From the NCBI RefSeq assembly GCF_000002995.4, contig NW_025062475.1, positions 7,382,187 to 7,446,186 of the forward strand: 64,000 bases of DNA, given 5' to 3'. This document shows positions 40,269-52,894 of the stretch, in pieces. Position 1 is the first letter of the stretch; each line of letters opens with the position of its first letter. Under the pieces are notes generated by a model, which was not told where the DNA came from, ran no database searches, and was given only the letters and a program-made list of their open reading frames with translations. Position numbers and translations under genes: made by a program. The DNA comes from Brugia malayi. Taxonomy: Eukaryota; Nematoda; Chromadorea; Rhabditida; Onchocercidae.

Positions 40269-42342
40269 TTAAAAAATAAATAAAACTATAACATGAACTA
40301 ACTTGCATGCAGGGCATATTGGACTAAAGTGACATTGAACCGAAAGACATACGGAGCAGACCCATCCAACACTTACTGGAGCACCGTGGCAATGGCAGCT
40401 AGCTCGATAATCTATTGAAGTTGATGATGAAGGTGATGGAAATGCAGAACGCAACGATGCCCTTCCAAGTGTAAAACACTATAAGCTTTTTTGTAATACT
40501 TTGATATTTATAAATTAGGTTTAAAAGCACTCATATCTAGATTAGTTTTTGACAATCCCAGATTAATATACGAATGTTCCTATGATCGAGACCACTTAAG
40601 ATACTAACCATTGTGTATTTCAACAATTGCTTCGGTTTTTTAACATTGAAGTAAGTACCGCCAGTAATATCACTCGCCTGTTGCAAAATTGGCGATGTCT
40701 CACCTAAATTATAGAATGAATGCTTTCTTCAAAAACTTCAAGATTGTAGATAGAAGTCCACCATTCTCAATTTATGACAAAATAAAATATGGGGAATTTA
40801 CTGATTTATTGGTTTAAGAAATATGAAATTATAAAACTTCTATGCAATTAATATTCAGTTTAAAAGCACTCCTATTCGTTGAAAAAGTCATCTCAAGAAG
40901 AGGGAACCAAGATTTTTGAAAGTAAGTGGTGATAATCAATAGGCACAAAAAAGCTCGAAATTATACATAGATGTCTCCGAAATTTCATATAACCTTCAAT
41001 ATTCTCACATTGGCCCATTAAACAAGTTGTGAAGTTCCCCAAAACAAAATAACAAGTATAAATCGTTAAATTGCATAGTATGGTGTTACACATTTACTCC
41101 ATCTTAATAGTCCCAATCTTAATAGATTAGAACTGACCGATATTGGCCACATCAATGAGAATATTATGCTTATGAGCGGCGAAGAAGATATTCATTAAAA
41201 TGTTATGCTCTCCAAAAAGATCACTACCAATGTTGATAATAAGAATGCGTCCATCTCCTTTGTCAACTTCATTCTTGAAACGGAAAATATCTGAAGAAAT
41301 ATTAAAATAATTGTTGAAACAAATATCTGAACTTAAATAACAAATAATGGCTTTGTTATTGTTACTAAAAAACAAAAAATACAGGATTGAACATATGCTT
41401 AATAACACGTAGATGCATTAAACTAGATAGAGTGATAGTATCATTCAAATTTATGGATGAGTGTATACCTTAAGTAATTTCAAATAAATCATCGTTTCAA
41501 AAATTAAGGTAATTGTATTATGAAACTCTCAAAAGTAGTAGATGAATCTACAGCTAATTAGAAGGCAACAATAAATATAGAGGGGCAGTAAAGTGAAATC
41601 ACTTGAATTCATGGAACAGAAAGCAAATTTTTGGGAATGAAAATCTCATTAGCTCCCAGCAAACAAGTTAAACATACGACAAATGGCAGTAGCAATAGCA
41701 GGTGCAAAAAGGGCTGAGTCTGTTGTACTTGTCGAGGAAGCCGATTTTTTAAGTGCATTTTGTATTGATGTTTTTACTGCTGAACTCATATCTATCTAAA
41801 TAAAATGTACAACGTTTTTATTGGATTTTGAATGTTTATTATAAGTACCAATTTTTTACAGACCAATTGTCATCAAGCTTCTTCTCATCACCAATATTGT
41901 TACAAAAGTTTACTTTTTTAACTGCAACGATCTCATGAAACTATCCGGAGCACAGTTGTACGATGGTTTACAATACTGCTATCAATGACACATTTTTAAA
42001 ACACTCGGCAATAATTGGTATCCTGTCCATCATTCGATTTAAGCAATTAATGTCGGAGCAGCTATGTACCGGCTTTCATTCAGTTACTAATTTAGATCTC
42101 AATGAAATTCTTTAAAGACTAACATCTGATGATGCACTTGTAGTGTAGATAGTCGGTTCCGAAAGCGTTCCATCGACACCAATAACGACTATACCATTCA
42201 TTGCAGAAAGTGACATATGCGCTGTGGTATATGATGTAATGGAATGGATCAACATACAAATCACATTCTCATTGTTTTCCTTCTCAGCCAATTCACCCCA
42301 ATGACGAGCATCACAGTCAATCACAATGGATAAACAACTCAT
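40269..42342 (-). CDS. GTF2H3: TFIIH core subunit p34 (GTF2H3/Tfb4)
   Basis: Nuclear subunit of TFIIH, acting in Pol II initiation and nucleotide-excision repair through contact with p44. Five exons (42124-42342, 41678-41795, 41138-41290, 40609-40703, 40269-40478) join in phase to 264 aa (human 308). The vWA-like fold begins SCLSIVIDCDARHWGE. Later blocks are RILIINIGSDLFGEHN, NIFFAAHKHNILIDV and LQQASDITGGTYF. The C-terminal zinc-binding region is DYRASCHCHGAPVSVGWVCS then CHFSPICPACK. An acceptor TTTCAG precedes the ATG by about 20 nt. The end is uncertain: a good donor (GTTAGT) directly follows the last Cys, so the short hydrophobic tail VHVIVLFIF may be intron and a further exon may be missing. 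Confidence 0.92.
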
Positions 42343-43564
42343 CCTTTAGCCAGCAAAACACTCTGAAAGTAGCAAACTTTCAATTTACGATCTAATAGAA
42401 TCACGAAAATTATAATAATAAAAATCCTAAGTGAAAAAGAAACCTTTCGCGTAATTTTATTTAAAGTCAAATGAAAGTATTGATACAAACTATCTTTCTT
42501 TCCTATTTGGTTTCAATTTCCCATTCGATAAATAAAGTATTCAGAATTCCAATTTATTTGAAGTAGTGAGTTCAGCGTACTGGTGCATTGTTTTGGACAA
42601 AATTTTTTACTTCTGATTAAAATCAAGTACAAAAACATCCTTACTTGATAATAGAAGTTAAATTAATTAATAATACTTAATTAATAATAGAAGCAAAATT
42701 ATTACTTATGTTCTGAACAACCATTAGAAGCAAGGAACAGACTTCCTTCTCACTGAGTGTCTAATAAATAGAGTTAACTAACATTATAGTTTCTCATACC
42801 AGTGTGCTACATCGACACTGTATTTCTTTGGAAAATTCTTTGAAGATTTCCCTTTTGTACGAAAATTGAATTCAGTATTAATCCGGCTCTACAAAGAACG
42901 GCCTACCTTGGTAATTTTTGTCTTTACGGTAGTACGAAAGGAGAGTCGTGAGAATTAGCATTTATAACTTCCTGATTTCTATGAATTTTCTGTCTTTTCC
43001 TGAACCTTCTGTTATTGCCTTTTCTTTTTCTAAATATTTTTTTCTCCCAGAATCTATTTAAATATTTACTCAAATGGAATGCATTGAATCGTGAGAGAGA
43101 TTTTGCAGGATATCATATATAAAGACCGCAATCCACATTTTCATTAGCATCACGAGCACTTGCAATACAATAAAACTCCATAAGTAACTTTACTGAATTA
43201 CAATCAATTCATAACTTTTCCTGCATAACATAATGCTGGCCTCCTTTCATTAAAATTTATTTTTTATAAAAAAAAAAAAAAAAAAAAAAAAAACTGCAAA
43301 CATTCAATAAAGCGAAAGAAAAACTTAAGAATTGATCAGAACACTTTCAGAAACAAAACAATTATTATAAGTTAAAAAATAATACGATGCAACAACGACA
43401 CGAAAAAGAAATTTTATTTTTCCTCATGACCATTAAAAATAATGAAATAGTAAATGCTCCAAATCTTCAAACCTGGAAGAAAACTTCGAAAAAATTATTG
43501 TATTGCATGTCACAAACGCATGTATGCCTGTGTTACGTTCTGTACATATATGTGTAAGTGCTGA
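42343..43564. other. intergenic between PCF11 and GTF2H3
   Basis: Contains an A26 run (43268-43293). A minus-strand AATAAA at 43412-43417 is a likely PCF11 polyadenylation signal. Otherwise nothing recognised. Confidence 0.45.
43268..43293. repeat. A26 homopolymer
   Basis: Uninterrupted A run in the PCF11-GTF2H3 gap. No target-site duplication or retroposed gene body seen beside it. Confidence 0.95.
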
Positions 43565-46500
43565 TCAACTATCCAGAGAAGGAAAATCTTTTTTTAATTT
43601 CAAAGATTTCAGGAATGACAACTTATCATTTTGCTCTTCTTCACTCGGGCTATCATCTTCTGGTATTCGGATGACTGATGCATCCAGTATACAACCTGGG
43701 TGGAATATCTGCAAGAAACACAATGCGAATAACTGACTGCAATCCTTTTATTGACAAATGAAACTAAAAGAAAGAAGAATTAACTTCTACAAAATTCAAA
43801 CATTAATTTTCAGTAATAACAGATGAGTCTTACTCTGCCATCCTGGCCAAGCATACAGTCCCGAAGTTTCCATATGTCATCATCTTCATCCCAATATTCT
43901 TCAAATTTTTCTTTACATACACCACATTCCTGAAAATTCCAATTGGACCAAAATTTATTGTAAACTGTCACAATTCTCTTCAAATCTGAATAAAAGAAAA
44001 TTGGACAAATCTCGACCAAAATAACTACCTTAGATGGAACTGAGTCAGATGGTATGCTATATGTCCCTCTATTTGCATCTTTTGCTGCATCATTAGACCC
44101 AGCACCTGTAAAGAAAATTATTGAAAAGGTTTTGATTAAAATTTTTTGCTAATGGTGCAAAAAAAAAAGGACAGTTAATAATTACTAATAAAATATATTT
44201 CTCATTCTTAAAATTGTAATGGAAAAACTGTAAGAAATCTTATTGCAAGAAAAGCGGTTTGTTTACCAGCAAGACGAGTTGCTGATGTCGATGCTGATAA
44301 TTCCTCTTGTTCACTAAATTCATACCATTCCTAAAAAAGGACATAAAACCGGCATCACTTTCATTCTCTGAATACCTATTTTTATCGGTAAAAAAAAAAA
44401 ACTCCAGAATCGCGTATGTCCCTATGTTAAATGATATCGCATAAAATCACTTATAAAATGAAAATGAACATAAGTGCGATCGAAAAGTCATGGATTAGAT
44501 GAAATCTACAAGCAATTGCAAAAAACCTACATCAACCGGCAAGTACCACTCACGGCAACGTGAACTTTCATTTGACTTTAGATTTTCACGAAAATGCCAG
44601 TCAAGATGCTGCTGGTACCTTTCACCCTTAAGCTCACTAAAGCGTAAACCGCAATTAGGACAAAGACGTCTTTTCTGATGAAGGCTTTCCACCACAGACG
44701 TATACCGTCTGAAACAAAGTGCTCAGACATTTTCACAGCAATTTATTTTTTAACTTTATTTAAGATTCATAATCATTCAAACTCAACAAAAATTAACAGA
44801 GAATTAGCAAACCAACATTCTGAGAGCACGCATCGAGAAAGATTTAAGATCAGTTGGCGGTCTCGGCAGTCTTTCGGTTACCTCACCACGATGTTCAGAA
44901 GGAATAGGTGGTGTAACAGATCGATTAGGTGAATCTCCTCCTCCTGTTTCATCTCTTCTGCTATTCACATTCAAAGCAGAAAGTATTCCGGTACGCTGCA
45001 GTTTGGCAAGCAAACCTTTAACATCAACCGCTGCGTGAGGTTCGGTTCCACTTGAGGCTAAAAAATTAAAGCTGAGAATTATCAAAGCAAGTGAAAGGGG
45101 TCTTATACTTGGTCCAAAAATTAGGAAACCAGAGCATGGAACAATTATGTCAATTTTTTCCTCCTCAAACCAAAAAGATGTAAAGAAAACAGGAAGCACT
45201 GAAAACCTGCAGTTTTGTTCGACGTTTCAGCACCTATACGAGGCATATATCGTAGTAGTTCATAACATGGATCAGGTTCAATTTTAACTTCTGGTGGAGG
45301 ACCACCCAATCTGCAATAACATGCTATAAACAACACACAGAGAACTTTTATTCGAAAATCCAATTTTAAGGAATAACTACATTATATACCTTATTTCATG
45401 GCGTACTCCGTTAATCGTAGCAAAAATCGGTGGACCACCAAATGCACCCTTGAATGGATAAGTTCCCATATACAGTTCACGTGATGGAGCACCAAATCTA
45501 TAATATATATGAGAATCAGAAGGGCTTCTTCTTTATAAACAACCCGCAAATTCAATCACTAAGTAAACTGCAGATAACAAAACGATATGCACGCGATTTT
45601 TTAGCGACAAATGGAAAGACAACATCCATTCAACTGTATATAGGATAATTTAACTCTGCTGGACAAAACGCAGTTTTAACCTATTATGGTAACAAAATTA
45701 CCCGTACATTTACCTTAAAACGTGTTCTTCACCGTCAATTATTACTCTTTTCTCTTCACCAAATGCTAGTTGATAAGCGACACCATCAATGATAACATTT
45801 CGTGGCACACCCGTAAAATAGATCCTAAATTAAAAGCGTCAGACCTCAGACCACATTTCGAATCAAAATGTTCCAACTTAAATTTAATCTTAGAAAAATG
45901 CTGAAAACACAAACCTATGCGGCAAGCCATTCCTTTCAATAACTGGAACGTCATTAATATATGAAACTTCGTAGGCTCGACCATCCACAAATATTCTGTT
46001 ATTTGCCGGAATACCTTCCAGCTTTGGAGTTTCGTTATTGATGATTGGTGGTACACGGTTTGAATCGGTTCGTGTTAAATCTTGGTGATTTGTGGAGGCA
46101 GAAATGACAGGAGAACCTGCTAGAATCGAAGCCATATTGGGAACTGGCATTGGTAAAGGTACCGCTGGCATTATAGGTGGTAGAAATCGTAGTGGGCCAG
46201 AGGTAGATGGAATTGCAGGCAAAATTACTGGTCCGGAGACTGGTACCATAACTTGAGTAGGCGGTGCTGTCAACATGTTTGTACTGGAGGGCACTTGTGC
46301 GCGTCGTGCCGTGGTAATGAAAGCATGAGAACCGAGATCATTTGTTGGGCGTATTATGGCGGAAGATGTTGAAGGCGAATTCGTACGACGATCTCTTTCA
46401 TGAGGTGGAGTACGTATTCGAGGTTTCTTCTCCATAGTTTCCACATCAGAGATACATGGTGGAGACTTACGTTTTATATCGTTTGGTGAACGTCTACCGA

Positions 46501-49500
46501 ATTCATGTTCTTTTCTGAAAAATCACGAAAATACACTTATTTGGGAAAAATTGGATGGGCAAACCAAATTTTATAGGACTCAAAGCCAATCAAGAACGAT
46601 GATAAAAATTCAATCAACTGACTTCATTCTTTTAAATTTATAACTATAAGAAAATAATGTTTTGTAAAGATAAAAGTGAAGATAACAAAGCGTAAAAACA
46701 CAAAACTCCAAAAAATTTGGGTTTGAATATAAGTTACAGTGTTTAAAGAAAGTTTTAGATATTTTCTGAATAATACAAGATAGCCGCAAACAAGAGTTTT
46801 ATATTAGACAGTTCACCGTGCTATATCCGATAGCTTCCATTTCACTTTCTGAAAATCTGATTAATTCCATGTACATTAGGGGCAGAACTGACAATAAACA
46901 ATCTGCTAACTAACAATTTTCAACTTTTCAGGCCAACGTTATTTTCCGCCTTCATTTTTTTCTTTTGTTTGTCTTCTTTTTATTTCACTCCTTTTCAGAT
47001 TGTAAAGCGAGCAATAGTCACCAATGTATTATATTTGTATTATATTTGCAGATTGCCATAGCGACATCCGTGTAGCTAGTCAATTTTTTCATGTAATAAA
47101 GTGGAAATCACCTGTGTACAAAACTCCGAGCACTTGTACTATCCAAGAGGTTCCCAGTTTGTTGTGTATTTAATCTTTCATCAACATCACTGCTGTCGCT
47201 GCAATACACGAAAATAACACTATAGTATCTTATTATTGGAAACCTAATGAGCAGAAAAGAGTTGGAAAAATAAGGAAGTTTTGAAGAGATTAATAGTTGA
47301 TTAAATCAGTTATATGAAAATTGTAACACTGATAATTCTATGCCTCCAAGAATAAAAACAGCTGTAAATTCCAAATAATCGTATTATATATCTGTTAAAA
47401 TCCCAGTGCATATAGAGCTTTCCTAATCTAGTCCTAAATATCCGATCGGAGCATTGGTGTATGATTCAAGATTATCATACGTTACTGCATGAACGAAGCA
47501 CAAAGTTCTGTAAATTAGTCTCATGGAAAAATTATCCAATGATTCTCCCGTGGTTACTTTTGAGGAAGAATCGCTGACTAATACGATCATGAAGAGGAAG
47601 ATAAAAAATGATGCCTTCATCTCAAAAGCAAAAATGTCATATTGAGTCATGCAATCTGGAACTGGTGAGACGATATTAACATGGACTTTAAAACCACTAA
47701 AAAAAATTTACATAGGCTCCTGCTTGACGATGGCATTTGCCGGATGAGATGCAACTAATGGCATTGGTCTGGTATTTGTCGCTCCATCAGAATGTTTCAT
47801 CAATCTCGGATCCAAACCTATCTTTTTCTTCTCACAGTTCATTTGCTGAAATAAAATCATTAGGAAGACAACAAAATAAAAAAAAAAAAACTACCTTTGA
47901 CTTGCTGCTGTTCTCCTCGATATTCTTGTCACCGAACACTGACTGGATGTGTGCACTTATAACTCATTTCCATCGAAGACACACCTACTCATATTTTCTT
48001 AAAAATGCACTTTCGGAACAACTAACTTTTCTGGGGAGCCTCGCCTAGAAAAGACAGTTATCCAGAAAAGCTGGACGACATAAGTGCAGAGGTGAAGAAC
48101 AAGCGCGACAAAACACCATCAAATCCACTATCAAATTAAATCAACGATTTTGCGCGATAAAACTAGTACCGTCAAACCAACGGCTAAAAGAAGATATGCC
48201 AATTTTTTTTTCAAACCAGAAGAAACAACCTCTTCGCAAAAAGATGACGACTGATGCTAGTTGTAAATAACACACAGTAATTTCTCTTGGGGAGAATGGG
48301 AACAAGCATTAACTGAGATGTATGAGACACCCATTACAATATTTATTTTTAAGTAATGAAATTGATTTCCACAGAAGTTTGGAAATGATATAACTGTAAT
48401 ATGGACAACACACAAAATCATTTCGTTGCAATAATAAACAATGTATTATTATTAAATCATGTACCAATTTGTTGTCAACAGTAGCACTGGTAGTAGTAGT
48501 AGTAGTAGCAGTAGTAATAATAGTAGTGGTAGTAGCAGTAGTAGTAGTAGTAGTAGTAGTAGCAGACGTAGATGTAACAGAATTTTTCTGCAAAAAGTGT
48601 GGATTGACATGAACTTTTGCTGCTGCTCGAGGTTGGTGAGACGTCATTACAACAGGTTGTGGCCTAGATCCAGGTACCGGAGTGTTAACTGGTTGAGGAG
48701 TAACGATCGGCCAAGCTGGATCAATTGCATTTACAGCCAAATCTATTTTATACAACGTTGAACGTTGAAATATTCCTGTCCAAGTCTGTCTGAGTTTATG
48801 TAGTGCCAAACGTGTCCTTTCATCACCCTAAAAACAAAGTATCACTTTATACCTTTTTTTTTTTTTTTTTTATGCAGAAAGTGGTCTATTAAAATAAGCA
48901 CACTTTAACACATGCTATGAAGACAAAAAAAGAACTAGCCGTTTCAAAAACATGCAGAAAGACTTTGTAAACAATTTTTTCAATATGTTCTTTGTAGTTA
49001 CCAGCACCAGTTACATTTTTCAATATTGAATCCATAACATACATCACAGCCAATTTCTGAGGTGGTATAACCTAAAATTATATGGTTACTAATCATGTTA
49101 GAAATTGTCAATTTTCTATGATTTATTGCATCAGAGTGTTGTATACTACTTTATAGGTCAGAGTGAAATGCTTTACTCAAATGATACGCTTCTTATGAGT
49201 TTACGAGTTATTAACCTAATAATAAAGCACGTTTCAAAAACATGCAGAAAGACTTTGTAAACAATTTTTGTATTGTTGAACCAAACGAAATCACTTACTT
49301 TCATAATCTGTTGAGCAATAACAGCGACAATTTCCTTGGAAAATGAATTATAATCATCGGCAAGGATAGTCATCAAATTAATCTGCATTTTATTATTGTC
49401 TTTTAAATCATCCAATGCTTGTCTATAAAAAACGCTGGTGGAGAAGTGCAAAACAAACAAATCTGATTTTTTTAATCTCGACAAGCAAAGATTTCTTTAA

Positions 49501-49697
49501 TATATTCCATCTTCGGCAGTGATAAAAGACTCAAAATATTTCTAAATAATTGCAGTAAAAAATACAATGAAATATGAAAAGCTATATTTGTATCAAACAA
49601 CGTTATCAAAATCTGTTAAAACACAGTTCCCTAAATGAATTTTGGTAAAGACAAACAACCTATATTCAAGCGCAGCTTCTTCAGCATTTTTCGCCAT
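43565..49697 (-). CDS. PCF11: PCF11, pre-mRNA cleavage complex II subunit
   Basis: Nuclear 3'-end processing and Pol II termination factor. Its CID binds the Pol II CTD and its zinc fingers contact cleavage factors. I reconstruct 16 exons in phase, 866 aa: 49660-49697, 49299-49422, 48940-49071, 48465-48827, 47712-47845, 47112-47198, 45915-46514, 45714-45824, 45390-45497, 45207-45310, 44817-45057, 44531-44708, 44267-44330, 44029-44105, 43834-43929 and 43565-43708. The CID (residues 10-135) includes LMTILADDYNSFSKEIV and AVNAIDPAWPI. A Ser/Thr tract follows. Residues 450-600 carry the FVDGRAYEV and VPVIERNGLPHR repeats. Zinc finger 1 is CPNCGLRF with HLDWH (about 690-715). Finger 2 is ECGVCKEKFEEYWDEDDD with FHPGC (about 788-825). 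An acceptor AACAG lies 2 nt before the ATG. The third intron appears to be GC-AG. Confidence 0.93.
48478..48565. repeat. imperfect (AGT)n triplet repeat inside PCF11 exon 4
   Basis: On the coding (minus) strand this reads mostly ACT/ACC codons and gives a Thr-rich tract with a few Ala and Ile, just after the CTD-interacting domain. Interruptions by GCA and ATA triplets show it is not freshly expanded. Confidence 0.95.
48940..49269. repeat. 40-bp direct repeat: PCF11 exon 3 end copied into intron 2
   Basis: 48940-48979 and 49230-49269 are identical over 40 bp. The first copy is the 3' end of exon 3 (coding KIVYKVFLHVFET), while the second lies in the upstream intron. Confidence 0.95.
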
Positions 49698-50132
49698 AAC
49701 TGTTAACAACAAATGCTATTCCTCGTGATTACAACCTAAAACACCTAGAAAAAATGCTGTTTTTGTTGACCGGGAAGTAGTTAGCAAGTCTTACTATTCG
49801 TCGCGGAATAACGTGCATTAAGATTATATATCATCAACATAAAGATTCAGACTTCATTTAATCACCTACTTGAAATTTAAGCATAACACAACCACTCCAC
49901 CTTCACTCAGATTCCTTCACGGATCGGAACAACACATTGTCAGAAAAAATAGAACTAGAATAACTCATCCCAACACAAAGCAATTGCCAGGAAAGAACCG
50001 AAGTACCCACAACCATCTGCTCAAATTTTAGTTCTCAGATCTTCAAAGATGCGCTTTTTTTTAGAAATGATATTCGTTGAATCTACTAGAAACCAAACGG
50101 TGTAATCCAATTTCCTGATGTGGCACAATTCT
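49698..50132. other. short same-strand gap between unknown gene and PCF11
   Basis: On the minus strand it holds a variant polyadenylation signal ATTAAA (49857-49862) about 155 nt before the PCF11 trans-splice acceptor candidate at 49700. Little else is visible. Confidence 0.45.
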
Positions 50133-52062
50133 TTACATTTTCAATGCTACTAGTAACTGGTGCTCCTGGATCTGCTTATCAAGAACAGTCCCACTCCGAA
50201 GACTAATTACGTCAAAACACGTAACACATAACACGTCGTACATTCCCTTCGCTTTACACAAAACATCGTTGCAACTGCCAAGCTCCCGGTATCTGTTTAA
50301 GCAGTTTTGAAGATAGCAGCCAGCAATAAAGTATATCAATTTCCTTTCTTCAACATCCCGCACATTATCTCTCTTACATAGTTAGGATGCTTTGATGAAA
50401 CCTGATTTCTGCAAACGGTTTTAGCGAGTGAAATCAGCTGAAGACTACATATTGAGCAATGGATCAGTCAATACATGATGCAGAGACAACATACTTTATC
50501 AGTTCATCGCTTCAAACAGGAACATAACGATTCATATACGCAGCGTTTACATTTTTGTAAAACTTGTTCCACTGCTCAGGGGAGAACAGAACTCACAAAT
50601 TATTTCCCGAATGACACCTACCAGCCATTCATATAATACAAAGAATAAACTGAAGGTTATAAAACCTAACAATAACTATGCCATGAAAAGATATCCAGTC
50701 GCGGAAGACATCCAGAAGTTCAGCCTGACTAATCCGTTCTTTCGATGATGCTAATCTGTAGAAAAATGTGATTTTATGTCAGCAATATAAAACATAAAAA
50801 AGGAATCTAGCAGAATTACCACAATCAGTTCAACAACCTTTTTTTCTTATAACCATTGCAAGATGCAAGTCATTTCGGTAAAAACACTAAAACATGAAAC
50901 AATGTATGAAGGGGAAACACCTTAAGTGACCCACAACAGCTTCAAATTTCACTGAACGAATAGCTAGCGAATGTCCAAATGTCTTGGTTCGGGCACAAAT
51001 CCAATATCTATGCCGGCGTAAAAAGTCATAAGTCCTAGCCACATCTTCGGACACACTTGATAACAGATAAGTGATATTACCTTTGTGATGCGTTCTTGTA
51101 TACAAAAAGTTACCATACTGTTGAAACTATCAAATTTTTGGAATTAAAGAAATGGATCACTAACAAGCGAGTGCAGTACTATTATTATAATGCAACGATC
51201 CAAACTTTATCCCACCAAGTAACAATTTTGCTAAATGCAAACATACAGTATTCACTGCTACCAATTCCATGTAACACTAACAAGATTGGCTTATGCGATT
51301 TAGTAGCAGTGGAAGAAACCGTCCTGCCACACAATTTAAGAGCTCTAAATATTAAGAAAAAAAAAGTATTGCATCTTAAAATATGTTGTATACTTAACAA
51401 CATATTTTAATACCGAAATGGCCACTTCCACTAAACTATTTCAAAATCTTAACACTCAAGAATCATACGGCTACTAATATGGAAGCATAATTATCTGCAC
51501 AAAGTTCATCGCAGTTCGTTTTCCAGCAGCCTGATCTCTTGATTACACTTCAAGTACCCCATTCAACATTGTCAACTTCTTATTTCTTCCAATAACCTAT
51601 CGACTTTGTTGCATATAATCACGTCTGAGAATCATGCTAACAACCTTTTAACATCATAATTGATAAGCTCCATATTATGAAATCAATAATTTGTGAATTA
51701 TACATCATATTATAATGATAAAAATGATAGTATTAATTGCAACCAACAAAACGAGTAATTCGAATGAAATATCGAGCATTCATCCACATTCGGTTTACTC
51801 CAATTTGTATGCGTCTGCTTATCGTTCCACGTAAGTCCAGTAATTGTCTCGCGTCACACACGTGAAATAACGTCCACCTCAAACAACCTCCACTACCGCC
51901 CCGCGCTCACCGACCACCAGCACTGCCAACCGACTCACCGGAAACCGTTCCAATGGAGAGCACGCACGATCCGCTGTCCCAATGAATCGATGGCTTTATT
52001 CTATAAGCTGTGCATGGTATGGGACGATGCCAAGGGATCGTTGTGCAACTCCAACGCCTCAT
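50133..52062 (-). CDS. unrecognised 246-aa protein, six exons
   Basis: Exons 51939-52062, 51282-51344, 51165-51230, 50921-51080, 50666-50755 and 50133-50370 all join in phase. The start ATG lies 2 nt after a TTTCAACAG acceptor, as in trans-spliced genes. The product begins MRRWSCTTIPWHRPIPCTAY (basic, Trp/Cys-rich). It then has a moderately hydrophobic stretch (CVAGRFLPLLLNRISQS) and helical, well-mixed sequence such as SEDVARTYDFLRRHRYWICA, KERISQAELLDVFRDWISFH and DVEERKLIYFIAGCYLQNCL. I recognise no domain; possibly nematode-restricted. Acceptors of exons 4 and 6 (CACAAAG, GTAAGAG) are weak, so those junctions could shift. Exon 1 is much more GC-rich than its surroundings. Same strand as PCF11 with a 436-nt gap. 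Confidence 0.6.
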
Positions 52063-52894
52063 CCCTGTTGAAATAAATACAAGGATATCAAGGGTGGATG
52101 TATAGGTGTGCGGACTAGGTAAGGTATTATTTCTGCGAGAAAATGAGCATGTTGGGATATAAATTAATCAATACGTCATGTCAGTGATTTTATAAAGCTT
52201 AGCTTTGAGTCATTACACCTTCTTCACAAATAGTTCTCTTAGGAATGAAAAATAGCCGTCTGTAACAAAGTCATGCACGAATGGTCTTCCGAGCGTACTC
52301 TGTTGTTGGAAACATTTACTGAAAGTTTCAAATAAGATGCAGATGAACGACATCACACGAGCTTTACAATTAAGTAGAACAAGATCACTTGACGAATTCT
52401 TGTTGATTCAGAAATAATCTTGTGGAGAAGAATAGAAAAAATTATTCAGAACAGAGTGGATTGGGTGTTAAAATGAAGTATGATCTCAGACAAACAAAAC
52501 AAAAGGATAAATCGTTTTAAATAATTGTAAATAAGATGCCAAGAGGAATTGCCCATCAACCTATCAATTATCAATATTCTAGTTGAGGTAGCATGTATTG
52601 CTGGATAAGTCAAGCAAAGGTATTTTTGTATCCAGCTATTTTTGGCTTCATGCTGATAGGCATTCTGCATCCATCGAAATAGCCGTGCTGCAGGGAAAGC
52701 AGACATGACATACGGAAATGAGTAAGATTTCGTGATATATGAAAGTAAGAAATGAATTGACGTAGAATTGTACTACTAGTGAGCCTCGCCAGTCGGCGAA
52801 AAAACTCATACACGTGACAAGTAGAAGTTCGAATTGCTAAAGATGGATGAGCTTACCTGATGTTTGAAAAGGAAAATAATTGAGGCGTATTTAG
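52063..52894. promoter_or_regulatory. divergent region between the unknown gene and the DUF4602 gene
   Basis: About 830 bp between head-to-head starts. Short open frames on the minus strand (52446-53003) have no family features or splice partners. No element recognised. Confidence 0.35.

Noticed and set aside
47423..47650. Minus-strand frame with a hydrophobic, signal-like start, near a splice acceptor
   Set aside because: It lies inside a PCF11 intron, and joining it breaks the PCF11 frame that the flanking exons keep.
48459..48761. Plus-strand frame with a poly-Ser tract
   Set aside because: It is the reverse reading of the PCF11 triplet repeat and the conserved CID end; the minus strand carries the homology.
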